64,000 nucleotides of DNA from Candidatus Marispirochaeta associata. GTDB lineage: Bacteria > Spirochaetota > Spirochaetia > JC444 > Marispirochaetaceae. Below, in pieces: positions 1 through 9,463 of this stretch. Under the pieces are notes generated by a model. That model was not told where the DNA came from. It did no database searches and saw only the letters and a program-made list of their open reading frames with translations. How positions within the stretch are numbered: position 1 is the first letter of the stretch; every line of letters starts with the position of its first letter. Location: assembly GCA_001749745.1 (NCBI GenBank), contig JWTM01000475.1, positions 1-64,000 of the forward strand. Reading direction: 5' to 3'. Made by a program: the position numbers and the translations under genes.

Positions 1-61
1 AACCGCACCTGCCATCGTATCGGAACTGCATCTACAATGGATCTCGATAAGGAGAGAACAG

Positions 62-388
62 ATGCAGAAATACAGCAGAGAAGAGCGGGAAAATCATCTA
101 TCAGCATGGCGGGCGAGCGGCCTGAGCGGACAAGCCTACTGCCGGCGACAAAATATCGTTTCGACCACCTTCTACAGTTGGGTCAAAGCAGAAAAGACAC
201 ATACAGCCTTGGAGTCAGCCTCTTCGTCGGTCATGGTACGAGTAGCATCTTCACAGAATGGTGGCAAGCATCTCTCATCAACCATATGCATCGAAAAGCA
301 AGATGTTCGTATCCATCTGCCTACCAATATCGGGACGGAATCACTACAGCTGGTTTTGCAGCTTCTCGGAGTAGTCGATGCTGCTTGA
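62..388 (+). CDS. tnpA: IS66 accessory protein TnpA
   Basis: This small basic protein of 108 residues is the first gene of the IS66 element. In this family TnpA is a helix-turn-helix accessory protein needed for efficient transposition. The N-terminal half matches the pattern seen in IS66 Orf1 proteins: a short helix, then SGLSGQAYCRRQNI and TFYSWVK, which resemble a transposase-type HTH. A ribosome-binding site (AAGGAGAG at 49-56) precedes the ATG at 62, so I prefer it to the upstream ATG at 37 in another frame. The 3' end overlaps tnpB by 11 bases, which suggests translational coupling. Confidence 0.85.
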   Translation: MQKYSREERENHLSAWRASGLSGQAYCRRQNIVSTTFYSWVKAEKTHTALESASSSVMVRVASSQNGGKHLSSTICIEKQDVRIHLPTNIGTESLQLVLQLLGVVDAA

Positions 389-725
389 TCTTTCCGCAAT
401 TGAGATCTATGTCCGTCCCGGCAATACCGATATGCGTAAAGCGATAAACGGTCTGACGGTAATGGTACAGGATTATATGTATAAGGATCCTCTCTCCGGG
501 AGTCTTTACTTGTTCTGCAACCGGCAGCGCCGGATTCTCAAGGCCCTCTACTGGGACCGAAACGGTTTCTGCCTGTGGCAGAAGAAACTCGAGAAGCACA
601 AGTTCCCCTGGCCCATGACAGAGGAGGACGCGCGGCAAATCAATGCCGACCAGCTCACTCTCCTCCTGAAAGGGATCGACTTCTGGCATGAGCACACTGC
701 GTTGGAATATTCGCGCGTTTCATAG
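378..725 (+). CDS. tnpB: IS66 accessory protein TnpB (Orf2)
   Basis: This is the 115-residue IS66 Orf2 family protein. Recognisable features are VRPGNTDMRKAINGL near the N-terminus and the block around FCNRQRRILKALYWDRNGF, both highly conserved in this family. Its biochemical role is not settled, but it is required with TnpA for transposition of typical IS66 elements. The start codon lies inside the end of tnpA, and tnpC begins 59 bases after the stop. Its length is normal for the family and no frameshift is seen. Confidence 0.92.
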   Translation: MLLDLSAIEIYVRPGNTDMRKAINGLTVMVQDYMYKDPLSGSLYLFCNRQRRILKALYWDRNGFCLWQKKLEKHKFPWPMTEEDARQINADQLTLLLKGIDFWHEHTALEYSRVS

Positions 726-784
726 ATTTCTTTGTGCTTGAGGAATTTACAGCCAGGTAAAGACATGCTAGAATTCCAGGCAGG

Positions 785-2335
785 ATGGATATTGCAACGC
801 TTCCTCGGGAAGTACAGGAATATATTCGCTCGGTCGAAGAGAAAGCGAAGGAAGCGGAGCAATCTGTTCATTCATGGAAAATCCGGTATGCTTCTCTTGA
901 AGAAGAGTATCAGCTGCTGTTACTGCAAAAGTATGGACGCAAAAGCGAGAAGGAACTCCTCGACCAAACCCAGCAGCTTCTATTCGACGGAGAGGAAAAC
1001 ATCCCGTCGGAACAGGATACTGAAGAACAAACCACAACCGTAAAGTCCCACTCCCGCAAGAAATCCGGACGAAAGCCAATCGATGACGCTATCCCCCGAG
1101 AGGAAGTACTCATCGATATCCCGGAAGATGAGAAGCAGTGTGCCTGTGGCCATACGATGACGAGAATCGGCGAGGAGACCTCGGAGAAGCTTCAGGTTAT
1201 TCCGCCGAAGATGTGGGTAGAACGGATTGTACGGCCGAAATACGCCTGTAAAGCGTGCGAGGGTTCAGGCGATGAAGAGAATCCTGCCGTACGCATTGCG
1301 GATGTTTCTCCGGCAATTATCCCGAAGGGCATCGCTACTCCCAGCCTCCTGTCGTTCATAATAACCAATAAGTTTATCGATCATCTGCCGTATTACCGGC
1401 AGGAGAAGCGGTTTGAACGAATCGGGATCCACATAAGCCGGCAGAATATGAGCAACTGGCAGCAGGCGGCGTTCGAGGCAATCAACCCGCTGATTGAACG
1501 GTTGAAGGAGCATATTCGCTCAGGACCGGTGATTAACATGGACGAAACGCCGGTCCAGGTTATGGGAGAAAATGAGAGGAAGAATACCTCGAAGTCCTAT
1601 ATGTGGCTTGCCCGCGGTGGCCCGCCGGACAGACCTGCGCTTCTCTATTCATATCGGGAAACGCGGGGGGCCAGGCACATTGCAGATATCCTCGACGGCT
1701 TCAGCGGCTATCTCCAGACCGATGGCTACGAGGCCTACGGAACAGCCATCGCTGATAACACAGACATCATTCATGTCGGCTGCATGGCGCACGCCAGACG
1801 GAAGTTTCATGAGGCAGCTAAAGCTTCGAAGAAGGCTGGCAGTGCGCAGGAAGCGATTAACCAAATTAAGAGGCTCTACACCATAGAAGAGTCCCTGCGC
1901 AGCGATAATTTAGGTGACGATGAGTTTGTTGCCAGTCGAAAGGCTCTGGCAACACCGGTTCTGGAGAAGTTCAGAGCATGGCTTGAGAAGCGTAGTCTGC
2001 AAGTCCCGCCATCCCTCCTGTTGGGGAAGGCAATTCGGTATACCTTGAATGAATGGCCGAAACTAGTTCGGTACCTCGATTCACCGTACCTGACTCCGGA
2101 CAACAATAGTGCCGAACGGGCCATTCGACCCTTCGTCGTCGGACGGAAGAACTGGCTCTTTGCCGGAAGCCCCAAAGGCGCTGAGAGTTCCTGCGCTATG
2201 TATTCGCTGATTGAAACGGTAAAACAGAATGACATAAATCCCAATGACTATTTGCGAAAGGTCTTCGAAATGGCGCCGTCGGTGCGAGAACCAGAAGACT
2301 GGGAAAGGCTGCTGCCCTGGAACATAGAAGCTTAA
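785..2335 (+). CDS. tnpC: IS66 family transposase TnpC
   Basis: This 516-residue protein is the DDE transposase of the element. The N-terminus is a coiled coil with a leucine- and glutamate-rich stretch, followed by the family signature YGRKSEK. A cysteine cluster (CACGH and CKAC, about residues 119-160) forms the likely zinc-binding segment. The catalytic triad is visible as D253 (in NMDETPVQV), D313 (in QTDGYEAY) and E444 (in NNSAERAIRP). The C-terminal IS66 extension ending near the usual length is present. With both accessory genes intact and both tips seen, this copy is a candidate for an active element. Confidence 0.95.
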   Translation: MDIATLPREVQEYIRSVEEKAKEAEQSVHSWKIRYASLEEEYQLLLLQKYGRKSEKELLDQTQQLLFDGEENIPSEQDTEEQTTTVKSHSRKKSGRKPIDDAIPREEVLIDIPEDEKQCACGHTMTRIGEETSEKLQVIPPKMWVERIVRPKYACKACEGSGDEENPAVRIADVSPAIIPKGIATPSLLSFIITNKFIDHLPYYRQEKRFERIGIHISRQNMSNWQQAAFEAINPLIERLKEHIRSGPVINMDETPVQVMGENERKNTSKSYMWLARGGPPDRPALLYSYRETRGARHIADILDGFSGYLQTDGYEAYGTAIADNTDIIHVGCMAHARRKFHEAAKASKKAGSAQEAINQIKRLYTIEESLRSDNLGDDEFVASRKALATPVLEKFRAWLEKRSLQVPPSLLLGKAIRYTLNEWPKLVRYLDSPYLTPDNNSAERAIRPFVVGRKNWLFAGSPKGAESSCAMYSLIETVKQNDINPNDYLRKVFEMAPSVREPEDWERLLPWNIEA

Positions 2336-2348
2336 TTATTTTTTCAAG

Positions 2349-2359
2349 GGTGCGGTTTA
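2349..2359. repeat. Right terminal inverted repeat of the IS66 element
   Basis: GGTGCGGTT at 2349-2357 is the exact reverse complement of positions 1-9. The following TA may also belong to the tip. The interrupted hepT frame begins immediately to the right. Confidence 0.8.
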
Positions 2360-2491
2360 ATTGATGCTCAAGATATCCTGAAGATCGTAATCAAATCCAA
2401 TCGCTTCCCAAGCAATGGGTTGCTTCGTTTCGATCCTCTTCAGGCAGCGTCGCAGGGAGTCCAATTTGCGCAGAACTACTTCACTCTGCAT
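2357..2491 (-). pseudogene. HEPN toxin (HepT/DUF86), truncated by IS66
   Basis: On the minus strand an ATG at 2491 opens 44 codons that read like the start of DUF86/HEPN proteins: LRKLDSLRRCLKRIE, then DYDLQDILSIN. Intact family members continue with about 80 more residues carrying the RX4-6H ribonuclease motif. Here the frame runs into the IS66 tip and stops at TAA (2357-2359), so the catalytic part is gone. The partner nucleotidyltransferase remnant lies 8 bases upstream in the normal MNT-HEPN order. I identify it from the characteristic N-terminal pattern; the rest of the gene should lie left of the window. Confidence 0.75.
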
Positions 2492-2499
2492 AACGGCTC

Positions 2500-2736
2500 C
2501 TACTCAAACAGGCAGCAATCACGGCGTAGATCGACCGCGTCGCCGAGCAGGGAAGAGTGGGAAAGATGTAATTCAGACAATTCCTCGGAGGATAACTCTT
2601 CAGGTTCCGCAATAGCCAAATCGGTGTCGCTCCCTGCCCGGGCAAAACCGCCGGCACGGGAACCCTAGAGGATTATAGTGTGGATTTTGCGAGCGGAGAG
2701 CAACTCGACGACAGCGTCCCACATAGTTGCATGCAT
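2500..2736 (-). pseudogene. Minimal nucleotidyltransferase antitoxin (MntA-like), with internal stop
   Basis: The minus-strand frame from ATG 2736 reads MWDAVVELLSARKIHTIIL, then a TAG at 2665-2667, then GSRAGGFARAGSDTDLAIA and later GDAVDL. This is the MNT-domain signature GSxxxG-x-DxD plus the third aspartate. The stop replaces the residue before the GS motif, where phenylalanine is usual (LFGSRA). After VDLRR the protein ends within eight residues, about 20-35 residues earlier than usual, so a C-terminal deletion is also likely. Members of this family AMPylate HEPN toxins; this copy cannot make an intact product unless the stop is read through. Confidence 0.72.
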
Positions 2737-2860
2737 ATCACCAATCGATGCTCAGGTCGACTAATCTTCTTGTTCCTCTCAACCTTTCATAGTACCATTA
2801 CTGATTCCTGGGACCTTGAATAGCATCCTTAAACAGGCACAGATTAAGGGGTAATGATCC

Positions 2861-3073
2861 ATGATCAAGTATCTTGTTGTTTTCGAGAAGACAGATACCG
2901 GGTACAGCGGATTTGTCCCTGATTTACCAGGATGCATAGCCACGGGCCCGGATAAAGCTATTACAGAAGAGTTAATCTACGATGCTATTCAGCTGCACAT
3001 CGAAGGATTAAAGGCAGAAAGCAGCACAATCCCTGCCGGGAATGCCGAAAGTGAGGTTTTTGTCTTTTCCTAA
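2861..3073 (+). CDS. Orphan HicB-family antitoxin-like protein
   Basis: This 70-residue protein has the HicB fold signature: KYLVVFEKTDTGYSGFVPDL, PGCIATG and a following helix with AIQLHIEGL. HicB proteins neutralise HicA mRNA interferases, and many carry a C-terminal DNA-binding domain, which is missing here. AAGGGG about 10 bases upstream is a ribosome-binding site. No hicA-like frame is visible on either side, so this is an orphan or a remnant next to the decayed HEPN-MNT pair. It could also be a stand-alone UPF0150-type protein. Confidence 0.75.
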   Translation: MIKYLVVFEKTDTGYSGFVPDLPGCIATGPDKAITEELIYDAIQLHIEGLKAESSTIPAGNAESEVFVFS

Positions 3074-3103
3074 CAAGCTCACATACGCTTTGCAGAAGGG
3101 ACC

Positions 3104-3469
3104 CTAGTCCGCGAAACCCTTGATCTTGGACAGGCCGCCGCCGTTGGTGACGTCCGTATAGCCGTAGGCCTTGAGGATCCGCTTGGCCCGCCGGGCCCGG
3201 CCGCCGGACTGGCAGTAGAGGACGATGGTCTTATCCTGGGGGCCGACCTTTTTAGGATCGACGTAGAGCTTCTGCAGCGGAATGTTGACCGCTCCGGGGA
3301 AGTGATCCTGGCGGTACTCCTTGGGGGTGCGCACATCGATCACCTTCGGCTTGGAGGCCATCTTCTGCTCCAAACGCCGCTTCTTGCGGGCGCTAAGGAC
3401 CTGATAGAGAACTGAGAGCAGGGCGAGCCCGATAATTCCGGCTAACGAGTAGAGGGTTGATGCATCCAT
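3104..3469 (-). CDS. Membrane-anchored rhodanese-like sulfurtransferase
   Basis: The 121-residue protein has one N-terminal membrane segment (about residues 5-25), a short basic linker, and a single rhodanese domain from about residue 40. Conserved points are VIDVRTPKEYRQDHFPGAVNIP and the active-site loop with C86 in YCQSGGRA, where persulfide would form. The anchor should place the domain on the cytoplasmic face or in the periplasm; the positive residues after the helix (RKKRR) favour the cytoplasm. The gene diverges from leuB. A promoter ends only a few bases before the ATG, and no ribosome-binding site is seen. Confidence 0.88.
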   Translation of the reverse strand: MDASTLYSLAGIIGLALLSVLYQVLSARKKRRLEQKMASKPKVIDVRTPKEYRQDHFPGAVNIPLQKLYVDPKKVGPQDKTIVLYCQSGGRARRAKRILKAYGYTDVTNGGGLSKIKGFAD

Positions 3470-3478
3470 GTGAATCTT

Positions 3479-3506
3479 AGTATACCGAAATCTTAAAAAA
3501 ATACAA
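3479..3506 (-). promoter_or_regulatory. Promoter of the rhodanese gene
   Basis: On the minus strand TTGTAT (3506-3501) and TATACT (3484-3479) are 16 bases apart. Transcription would begin around 3472, about 3 bases before the ATG at 3469, so the mRNA would be nearly leaderless. Confidence 0.55.
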
Positions 3507-3521
3507 TCTGCAAGCGCTCCT

Positions 3522-5646
<2,125 letters not shown>

Positions 5647-5656
5647 TGATAACTCC

Positions 5657-6298
5657 TCATTTTTCGATCTCGTTCCGCAATTCCTGAATCTTCTTGGCCG
5701 GCGCCACCCCGGCGGGGCAGACCCGGCTGCAGTTGATCGCTCGCTTGCAACCCCAGGCCCAGGCCTCGGAATCGGATTTTTTCAAGAGCCCGTCCGCCGT
5801 GTCCGGGTTATTAAGCCGTTCCCGGTTAAGGGCCGCCAGGGCCGCGGGACCGACGAAGCTCGAACCGCCGGCGAAGGGGGGGCAAGAGGAGAGGCAGGCG
5901 CCGCACTCGATGCAGTCTTCGAAACGTTCAGTCTCGGCTTCACCCCCAAGCTCGCTCTTGCGCTTATAGACCCAGTCCGACGGGATGCTCGCGATAACCG
6001 TTTCCGCATCAAAGGCGAGGCCCGAGACAACCCGCATCCCCTTTAGAGGGGCAAGCTCCACCGTCTCTGTGCCTAAGCTCAAGAGCTTGGTAGTGCAGGC
6101 GAGCTTCTCCGCGCCGTTGACCAGGCAGGCGCAGGTACCGCAGGAGGCATGGTGGCAGGAGTGGCGGTAGATCAGATCCGGCTCCTGATCCCGACGGATT
6201 ATCTCCAGCGCATCCAGCACGGTAGTCGCCTCGTCGGCGGCTACCGTATAGCTTCGAATCTCGTTTTGGAAGGGCACCTTCATGATAATCTTCTTCAT
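5657..6298 (-). CDS. Iron-sulfur subunit resembling succinate dehydrogenase/fumarate reductase (FrdB-like)
   Basis: The 213-residue protein has the two-part SdhB/FrdB architecture. The N-terminal ferredoxin-like domain has CHHASCGTCAC and a later cysteine for a 2Fe-2S centre. The C-terminal domain has CIECGACLSSCPP, then CKRAINCSRVCPAG, for 4Fe-4S and 3Fe-4S centres. Its start overlaps the end of the GlpA-like flavoprotein gene by four bases, which implies a complex of the two. No membrane anchor subunit is nearby, so the electron acceptor is unknown. It is shorter than most SdhB proteins (about 230-250 residues) because the inter-domain region is compact. Confidence 0.88.
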   Translation of the reverse strand: MKKIIMKVPFQNEIRSYTVAADEATTVLDALEIIRRDQEPDLIYRHSCHHASCGTCACLVNGAEKLACTTKLLSLGTETVELAPLKGMRVVSGLAFDAETVIASIPSDWVYKRKSELGGEAETERFEDCIECGACLSSCPPFAGGSSFVGPAALAALNRERLNNPDTADGLLKKSDSEAWAWGCKRAINCSRVCPAGVAPAKKIQELRNEIEK

Positions 6299-7467
6299 CG
6301 GGCCAGCTCCTTCCGGAAGGCGTCCCGCCAGGAACGTAAGGGGTAGTCCGCGCTGCTCTTTACTCGCGTCTCGCCCAAGTATTCGAGCACCGCGTCGGTC
6401 GCCACGGCGCCCATGGCCCGAAGGACGGTCGCCTTTCCGCCGATGCAGGAGAAGAATCCTGGAACCCCTTCCGGCTCATGGTGGCGGGCCTCGAAGTCGC
6501 GGCTCAAGCCGCGGCTCTCGTCGGAAGATGAAAAGCCGTCCCCCGCTAGGGGCCGGGCCGCCGCCCAGGCGGCGACCTGGGTCGCTTCGGCGTAGCCTGA
6601 GAGCATTTTCTCTCCTTCCGTCATTAGGAACTCGAAGTCCTCACGCCGGGGCAGGAGGGATTCGGGGTCGTCGGTAGTCCACTCGGTGGTGCCGATAATC
6701 GTCTGCTTCCGATGGGGGACCAGGATGTCCCCGTTCCCCGGGGGCCTTAAGCGGCTGATAACACGGTCGACCATGCGCCCCTTGCAGGCGATCATCGTTC
6801 CCGGAGCCGGAGTTATGGAGAGGGCGCAGCCGGCCAGGGCGGCTATCTTTCCCGCCCAGGGGCCGCCGGCATTGATCGCCGCGCTCACCCGCCGATCGCT
6901 CACCGTGCCGTCGGTCAGGTCCTTCAAGACTACCGTCAGCTCATCGCCCTCGCTCCGGATCTCCTCTACCCGGGTGTAACGCCGCGCCTCGACCCCCAGC
7001 TCGAGGGCGGAGGCCAGAAAGCTCATGGGCAGGCGATAGGCGTCGATCGATCCGTCGGGGACCTCCACGGCCATGGTGATCTCTTTGCTCAAGGCGGGCT
7101 CGACCTCCCGAACCTCGTCGCCGGAGAGCCGCTTGGTCGGGATGCCGGCCTCCTCGCAGGCGGGAATAAAGGCCTCTCCATAGGCCTCGTCCTCGCTGTT
7201 CAGGGCGACGAAGTAGCCGCCGTTGAACTCGATCGCCTCAGAAGCGATCCGGCGCAGAATCAGGGTCTCTTCCATGCACTCCCGGGCGATTTCACGGTCG
7301 CCAACTGCATAGCGAGCCCCCGAATGTAGCTGCCCGTGGTGGCGCCCGGTGGTCCCCGAGGTAAACTCTCCCCGCTCTACTAACAGGACCGGTATACCGT
7401 TCAAGGCTAAATCGTAGGCGGCGGCGATCCCCGTCCCGCCCCCGCCGATAATACAGACTGGATTCAT
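6295..7467 (-). CDS. FAD-dependent dehydrogenase, GlpA-like (DAO superfamily)
   Basis: This 390-residue flavoprotein begins with the dinucleotide-binding motif CIIGGGGTGIAAAYDLAL and then GTTGRHHGQLHSGARYAV, which closely follows the start of anaerobic glycerol-3-phosphate dehydrogenase subunit A. It lacks the C-terminal iron-sulfur extension of GlpA, a role its FrdB-like partner may fill. The substrate is probably glycerol-3-phosphate or another 2-hydroxy compound; I cannot decide which. It heads a three-gene operon with the FrdB-like protein and an aldo/keto reductase. A promoter lies just before the ATG and no ribosome-binding site is seen. Confidence 0.85.
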   Translation of the reverse strand: MNPVCIIGGGGTGIAAAYDLALNGIPVLLVERGEFTSGTTGRHHGQLHSGARYAVGDREIARECMEETLILRRIASEAIEFNGGYFVALNSEDEAYGEAFIPACEEAGIPTKRLSGDEVREVEPALSKEITMAVEVPDGSIDAYRLPMSFLASALELGVEARRYTRVEEIRSEGDELTVVLKDLTDGTVSDRRVSAAINAGGPWAGKIAALAGCALSITPAPGTMIACKGRMVDRVISRLRPPGNGDILVPHRKQTIIGTTEWTTDDPESLLPRREDFEFLMTEGEKMLSGYAEATQVAAWAAARPLAGDGFSSSDESRGLSRDFEARHHEPEGVPGFFSCIGGKATVLRAMGAVATDAVLEYLGETRVKSSADYPLRSWRDAFRKELAR

Positions 7468-7474
7468 GGATATG

Positions 7475-7503
7475 AGTCTACTTTCTCAAGTGGGGGCTGT
7501 AAA
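7475..7503 (-). promoter_or_regulatory. Promoter of the GlpA-like/FrdB-like/AKR operon
   Basis: On the minus strand TTTACA (7503-7498) and TAGACT (7480-7475) are 17 bases apart. The predicted start near 7468 abuts the ATG at 7467, so the mRNA would be leaderless. Confidence 0.5.
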
Positions 7504-7512
7504 GGCGGGTTA

Positions 7513-8889
7513 TCAGTTAATATTTCCCAGAATGGCCTCAAGACGTCCGACAAAATAGAGCGGGAAGGAGTGTAGCTGAAAACGAATAGAAGGCATCTTT
7601 TGGCCACCGAGACTCACCTCCGTTAATACCTCCTCCCTTGAGGGCAGATGCATATTGAATCGAAACGCGTGAGAACCACCCTTGCGATGCATAAACTGAT
7701 GCAGAGATTTCAATCTCCCGCTTTTTCCCGCCTTCACTTCAATCGGAAGAATCTCTCCTTCATGATCAATGACATAATCAACCTCTGCATTCCCATCTCG
7801 CCCTTCCCGTAGCCAATAATGGAGCCCCCGAGCATCCCGACGATTGCGTACGGCGAGGAGCTCCTGACCAATGAACTGTTCCGCCAGTGCACCTTCGTTC
7901 ACGAGCTGAAACTCTTCCAATGCTTGTAGATGCCGCCATGAGAGTCCCAGCCGATAATTCATAAGCCCGCAATCAAGAAAAAGAAGTTTGAAGATCCGCC
8001 TATCCTCACCCGCATCGATAGGAATCCCCGAGCAATCAGAATGAAAAACCTGGGTGCAGGTACGCGCCTTCGCCAGCATCTCGATCGCCGATCGAGTTTG
8101 AGCGGCGCGATCCTCCCGGGAGATCCGGGAGTATATAACTTTCCGCCCAACCCAGGCGGGAATAGCCCGAAAAATCTGTTGAAGCCGGATTAGATCGTCT
8201 CTCCTGGCATATTTTGCAAAATCATCCTCGTAGGTTTCCAGAATGCTTCGATGAATATCCGCAATCTGCGCTTGTAATCCGATCTCCGAAAAGAGTTGCA
8301 CCGCCTCGGGCATACCTCCGCAGAAAAGATATTCCCTATGTCGACGGCTTAATCGAGCGTGGTAACTCTCCGGTAACTGCTGATTCCACTGAAATGTGTT
8401 CCAATAGGCGAACAGCTCAGCGTCGCATTCATGCAGAAACTCACCGAAGGTCATCGGACCGAGGTGATAGTAAACGACCCTCCCAACGGGCATGGAATAA
8501 CGGTGATCGGCTAAGGTGAACTCAAGTAGGGATCCGGCGGCTATCACGGGAAGATCCGGCCGTTCCTCGTAGAAATAGCGTAAGAATTGAATCGCATGCG
8601 GGGTCGCTTGAATCTCGTCGAGAAACAGCAAGGTAGAGCCCGGACTTCCCCAAGGCTGAGTGAGTCCCTCGATCTCGGACAATATACGACCCATATCACC
8701 CGTGCGGAAAAGTTCGTCCAGATAGAGATTGCGTTCCAGATTGACCGTATGCAGCGTCAAACCCATCTCAGCGGCGAACAAGCTCACCAGCGTCGATTTC
8801 CCGACTTGGCGCGCTCCCCGGATAATAAGCGGTTTCCGATGGGATCCATGAAACCATGTTGTTAGGTCTTGAAGAGCATCGCGATACAT
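7513..8889 (-). CDS. AAA ATPase with DUF4143 domain
   Basis: This 458-residue protein has an N-terminal P-loop ATPase domain (Walker A GARQVGKST, residues 25-33; Walker B LLFLDEIQ) and a C-terminal nuclease-like DUF4143 region with YVIDHEGEILPIEVKAGK, a PD-(D/E)XK-like pattern. Members of this widespread family are patchily distributed, rarely characterised, and behave like accessory genes. It stands alone between the GlpA-like operon and a PIN gene. A 20-base palindrome with the likely ribosome-binding site in its loop lies directly before the ATG. A paralogue of the same family is found at 10096-11274. Confidence 0.88.
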   Translation of the reverse strand: MYRDALQDLTTWFHGSHRKPLIIRGARQVGKSTLVSLFAAEMGLTLHTVNLERNLYLDELFRTGDMGRILSEIEGLTQPWGSPGSTLLFLDEIQATPHAIQFLRYFYEERPDLPVIAAGSLLEFTLADHRYSMPVGRVVYYHLGPMTFGEFLHECDAELFAYWNTFQWNQQLPESYHARLSRRHREYLFCGGMPEAVQLFSEIGLQAQIADIHRSILETYEDDFAKYARRDDLIRLQQIFRAIPAWVGRKVIYSRISREDRAAQTRSAIEMLAKARTCTQVFHSDCSGIPIDAGEDRRIFKLLFLDCGLMNYRLGLSWRHLQALEEFQLVNEGALAEQFIGQELLAVRNRRDARGLHYWLREGRDGNAEVDYVIDHEGEILPIEVKAGKSGRLKSLHQFMHRKGGSHAFRFNMHLPSREEVLTEVSLGGQKMPSIRFQLHSFPLYFVGRLEAILGNIN

Positions 8890-8890
8890 A

Positions 8891-8910
8891 CAATTTAACC
8901 CCTTAAATTG
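8891..8910. promoter_or_regulatory. Perfect inverted repeat at the DUF4143 gene start
   Basis: CAATTTAA (8891-8898) and TTAAATTG (8903-8910) are perfect inverse copies around CCCC. On the gene's strand the loop reads GGGG within AAGGGG, a plausible ribosome-binding site 10-15 bases before the ATG at 8889. The hairpin could therefore hide the site, or the repeat could be a repressor operator. Confidence 0.55.
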
Positions 8911-8968
8911 TCACATATATTGCTAATTTAAACCCAATTTTTGAAAAAGTACAAGGAAATAAGATAAC

Positions 8969-9250
8969 TCAAATTAAGCGCAGGATCTCTTTAGCGGTAT
9001 AGATCGGGAGCGAGGAGTTCTGATAATCCCGTGTGTTCCGGGTAATAAGTGCATCGACTCCTGCATCCTCTGCCGCGGCATACTGCAGAGCGTCCTCAAA
9101 ATCGGTTCCAGTGTTGGCAAACACCAACGGAGTCGTACATCCCGTCAGCTCACCCGATTCGATTAACGAGAAGAGCTGCGCACTCTCCTGGTAACACTCT
9201 CTTGCCAGAATGAGATCGAGGATAATATCGGAGTCGATAAAAAGTGTCAT
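8969..9250 (-). pseudogene. PIN-domain toxin with an apparent internal deletion
   Basis: The 93-residue frame starts like a PIN ribonuclease (MTLFIDSDIILDLIL, first acidic residues) and ends like one (DFEDALQYAAAEDAGVDALITRNT, the last acidic cluster). The usual 130-140 residue length is missing about 40 residues between TTPLVFAN and TGTDFEDAL, where helices carrying another conserved acidic residue should lie. The join is in frame with no stop. Such a protein may be inactive, so I mark it as a probable pseudogene. The start codon overlaps the stop of a short upstream frame (ATGA-type overlap), as in VapBC-like pairs. Confidence 0.65.
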
Positions 9251-9366
9251 TCGTTTACGTATTTATCAAACAGATACTGATCCCGCAGTGCCCGGTAATC
9301 TATAGTGCCGTTGACCTTAACCGAACCCAGGAGTATGGAGATAAGCACCCTCGGCTTGCAATGCAT
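9247..9366 (-). CDS. Short frame upstream of the PIN gene, possible antitoxin or antitoxin remnant
   Basis: This 39-codon frame (ATG at 9366) ends NGTIDYRALRDQYLFDKYVNE and its stop overlaps the PIN start codon. The position and coupling are those of an antitoxin gene, but I recognise no DNA-binding motif and the frame is short even for an antitoxin. No good ribosome-binding site is seen for the ATG, so the true 5' end may have been lost together with part of the PIN gene. Confidence 0.4.
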   Translation of the reverse strand: MHCKPRVLISILLGSVKVNGTIDYRALRDQYLFDKYVNE

Positions 9367-9463
9367 GACCTGGAACAAGCCTCTTGATTGCTAAACCGGT
9401 ATCAGATTCACGCTATCGATCCTCCGCTTGATCTTCCCCCCAAAAGCCTCTATCTTCCCAGGC

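Larger units (their letters stand above)
1..2359 (+). mobile_element. IS66-family insertion sequence, left tip at or beyond the window edge
   Basis: The element carries the three-gene tnpA-tnpB-tnpC layout typical of IS66 elements, all on the plus strand. AACCGCACC at positions 1-9 is the exact inverse of GGTGCGGTT at 2349-2357, which marks the terminal inverted repeats; the outermost left bases may lie outside the window. All three genes are open and the transposase keeps its DDE residues, so the copy looks intact. The right tip sits inside a hepT reading frame. The target-site duplication cannot be checked because the left flank is missing. Confidence 0.9.

Noticed and set aside
2740..2860. 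A hicA toxin gene upstream of the HicB-like gene
   Set aside because: No frame in this stretch, on either strand, has the HicA size or GxxxxRGSHH-type motif; the stretch holds only the HicB leader and the upstream region of the broken MNT gene.
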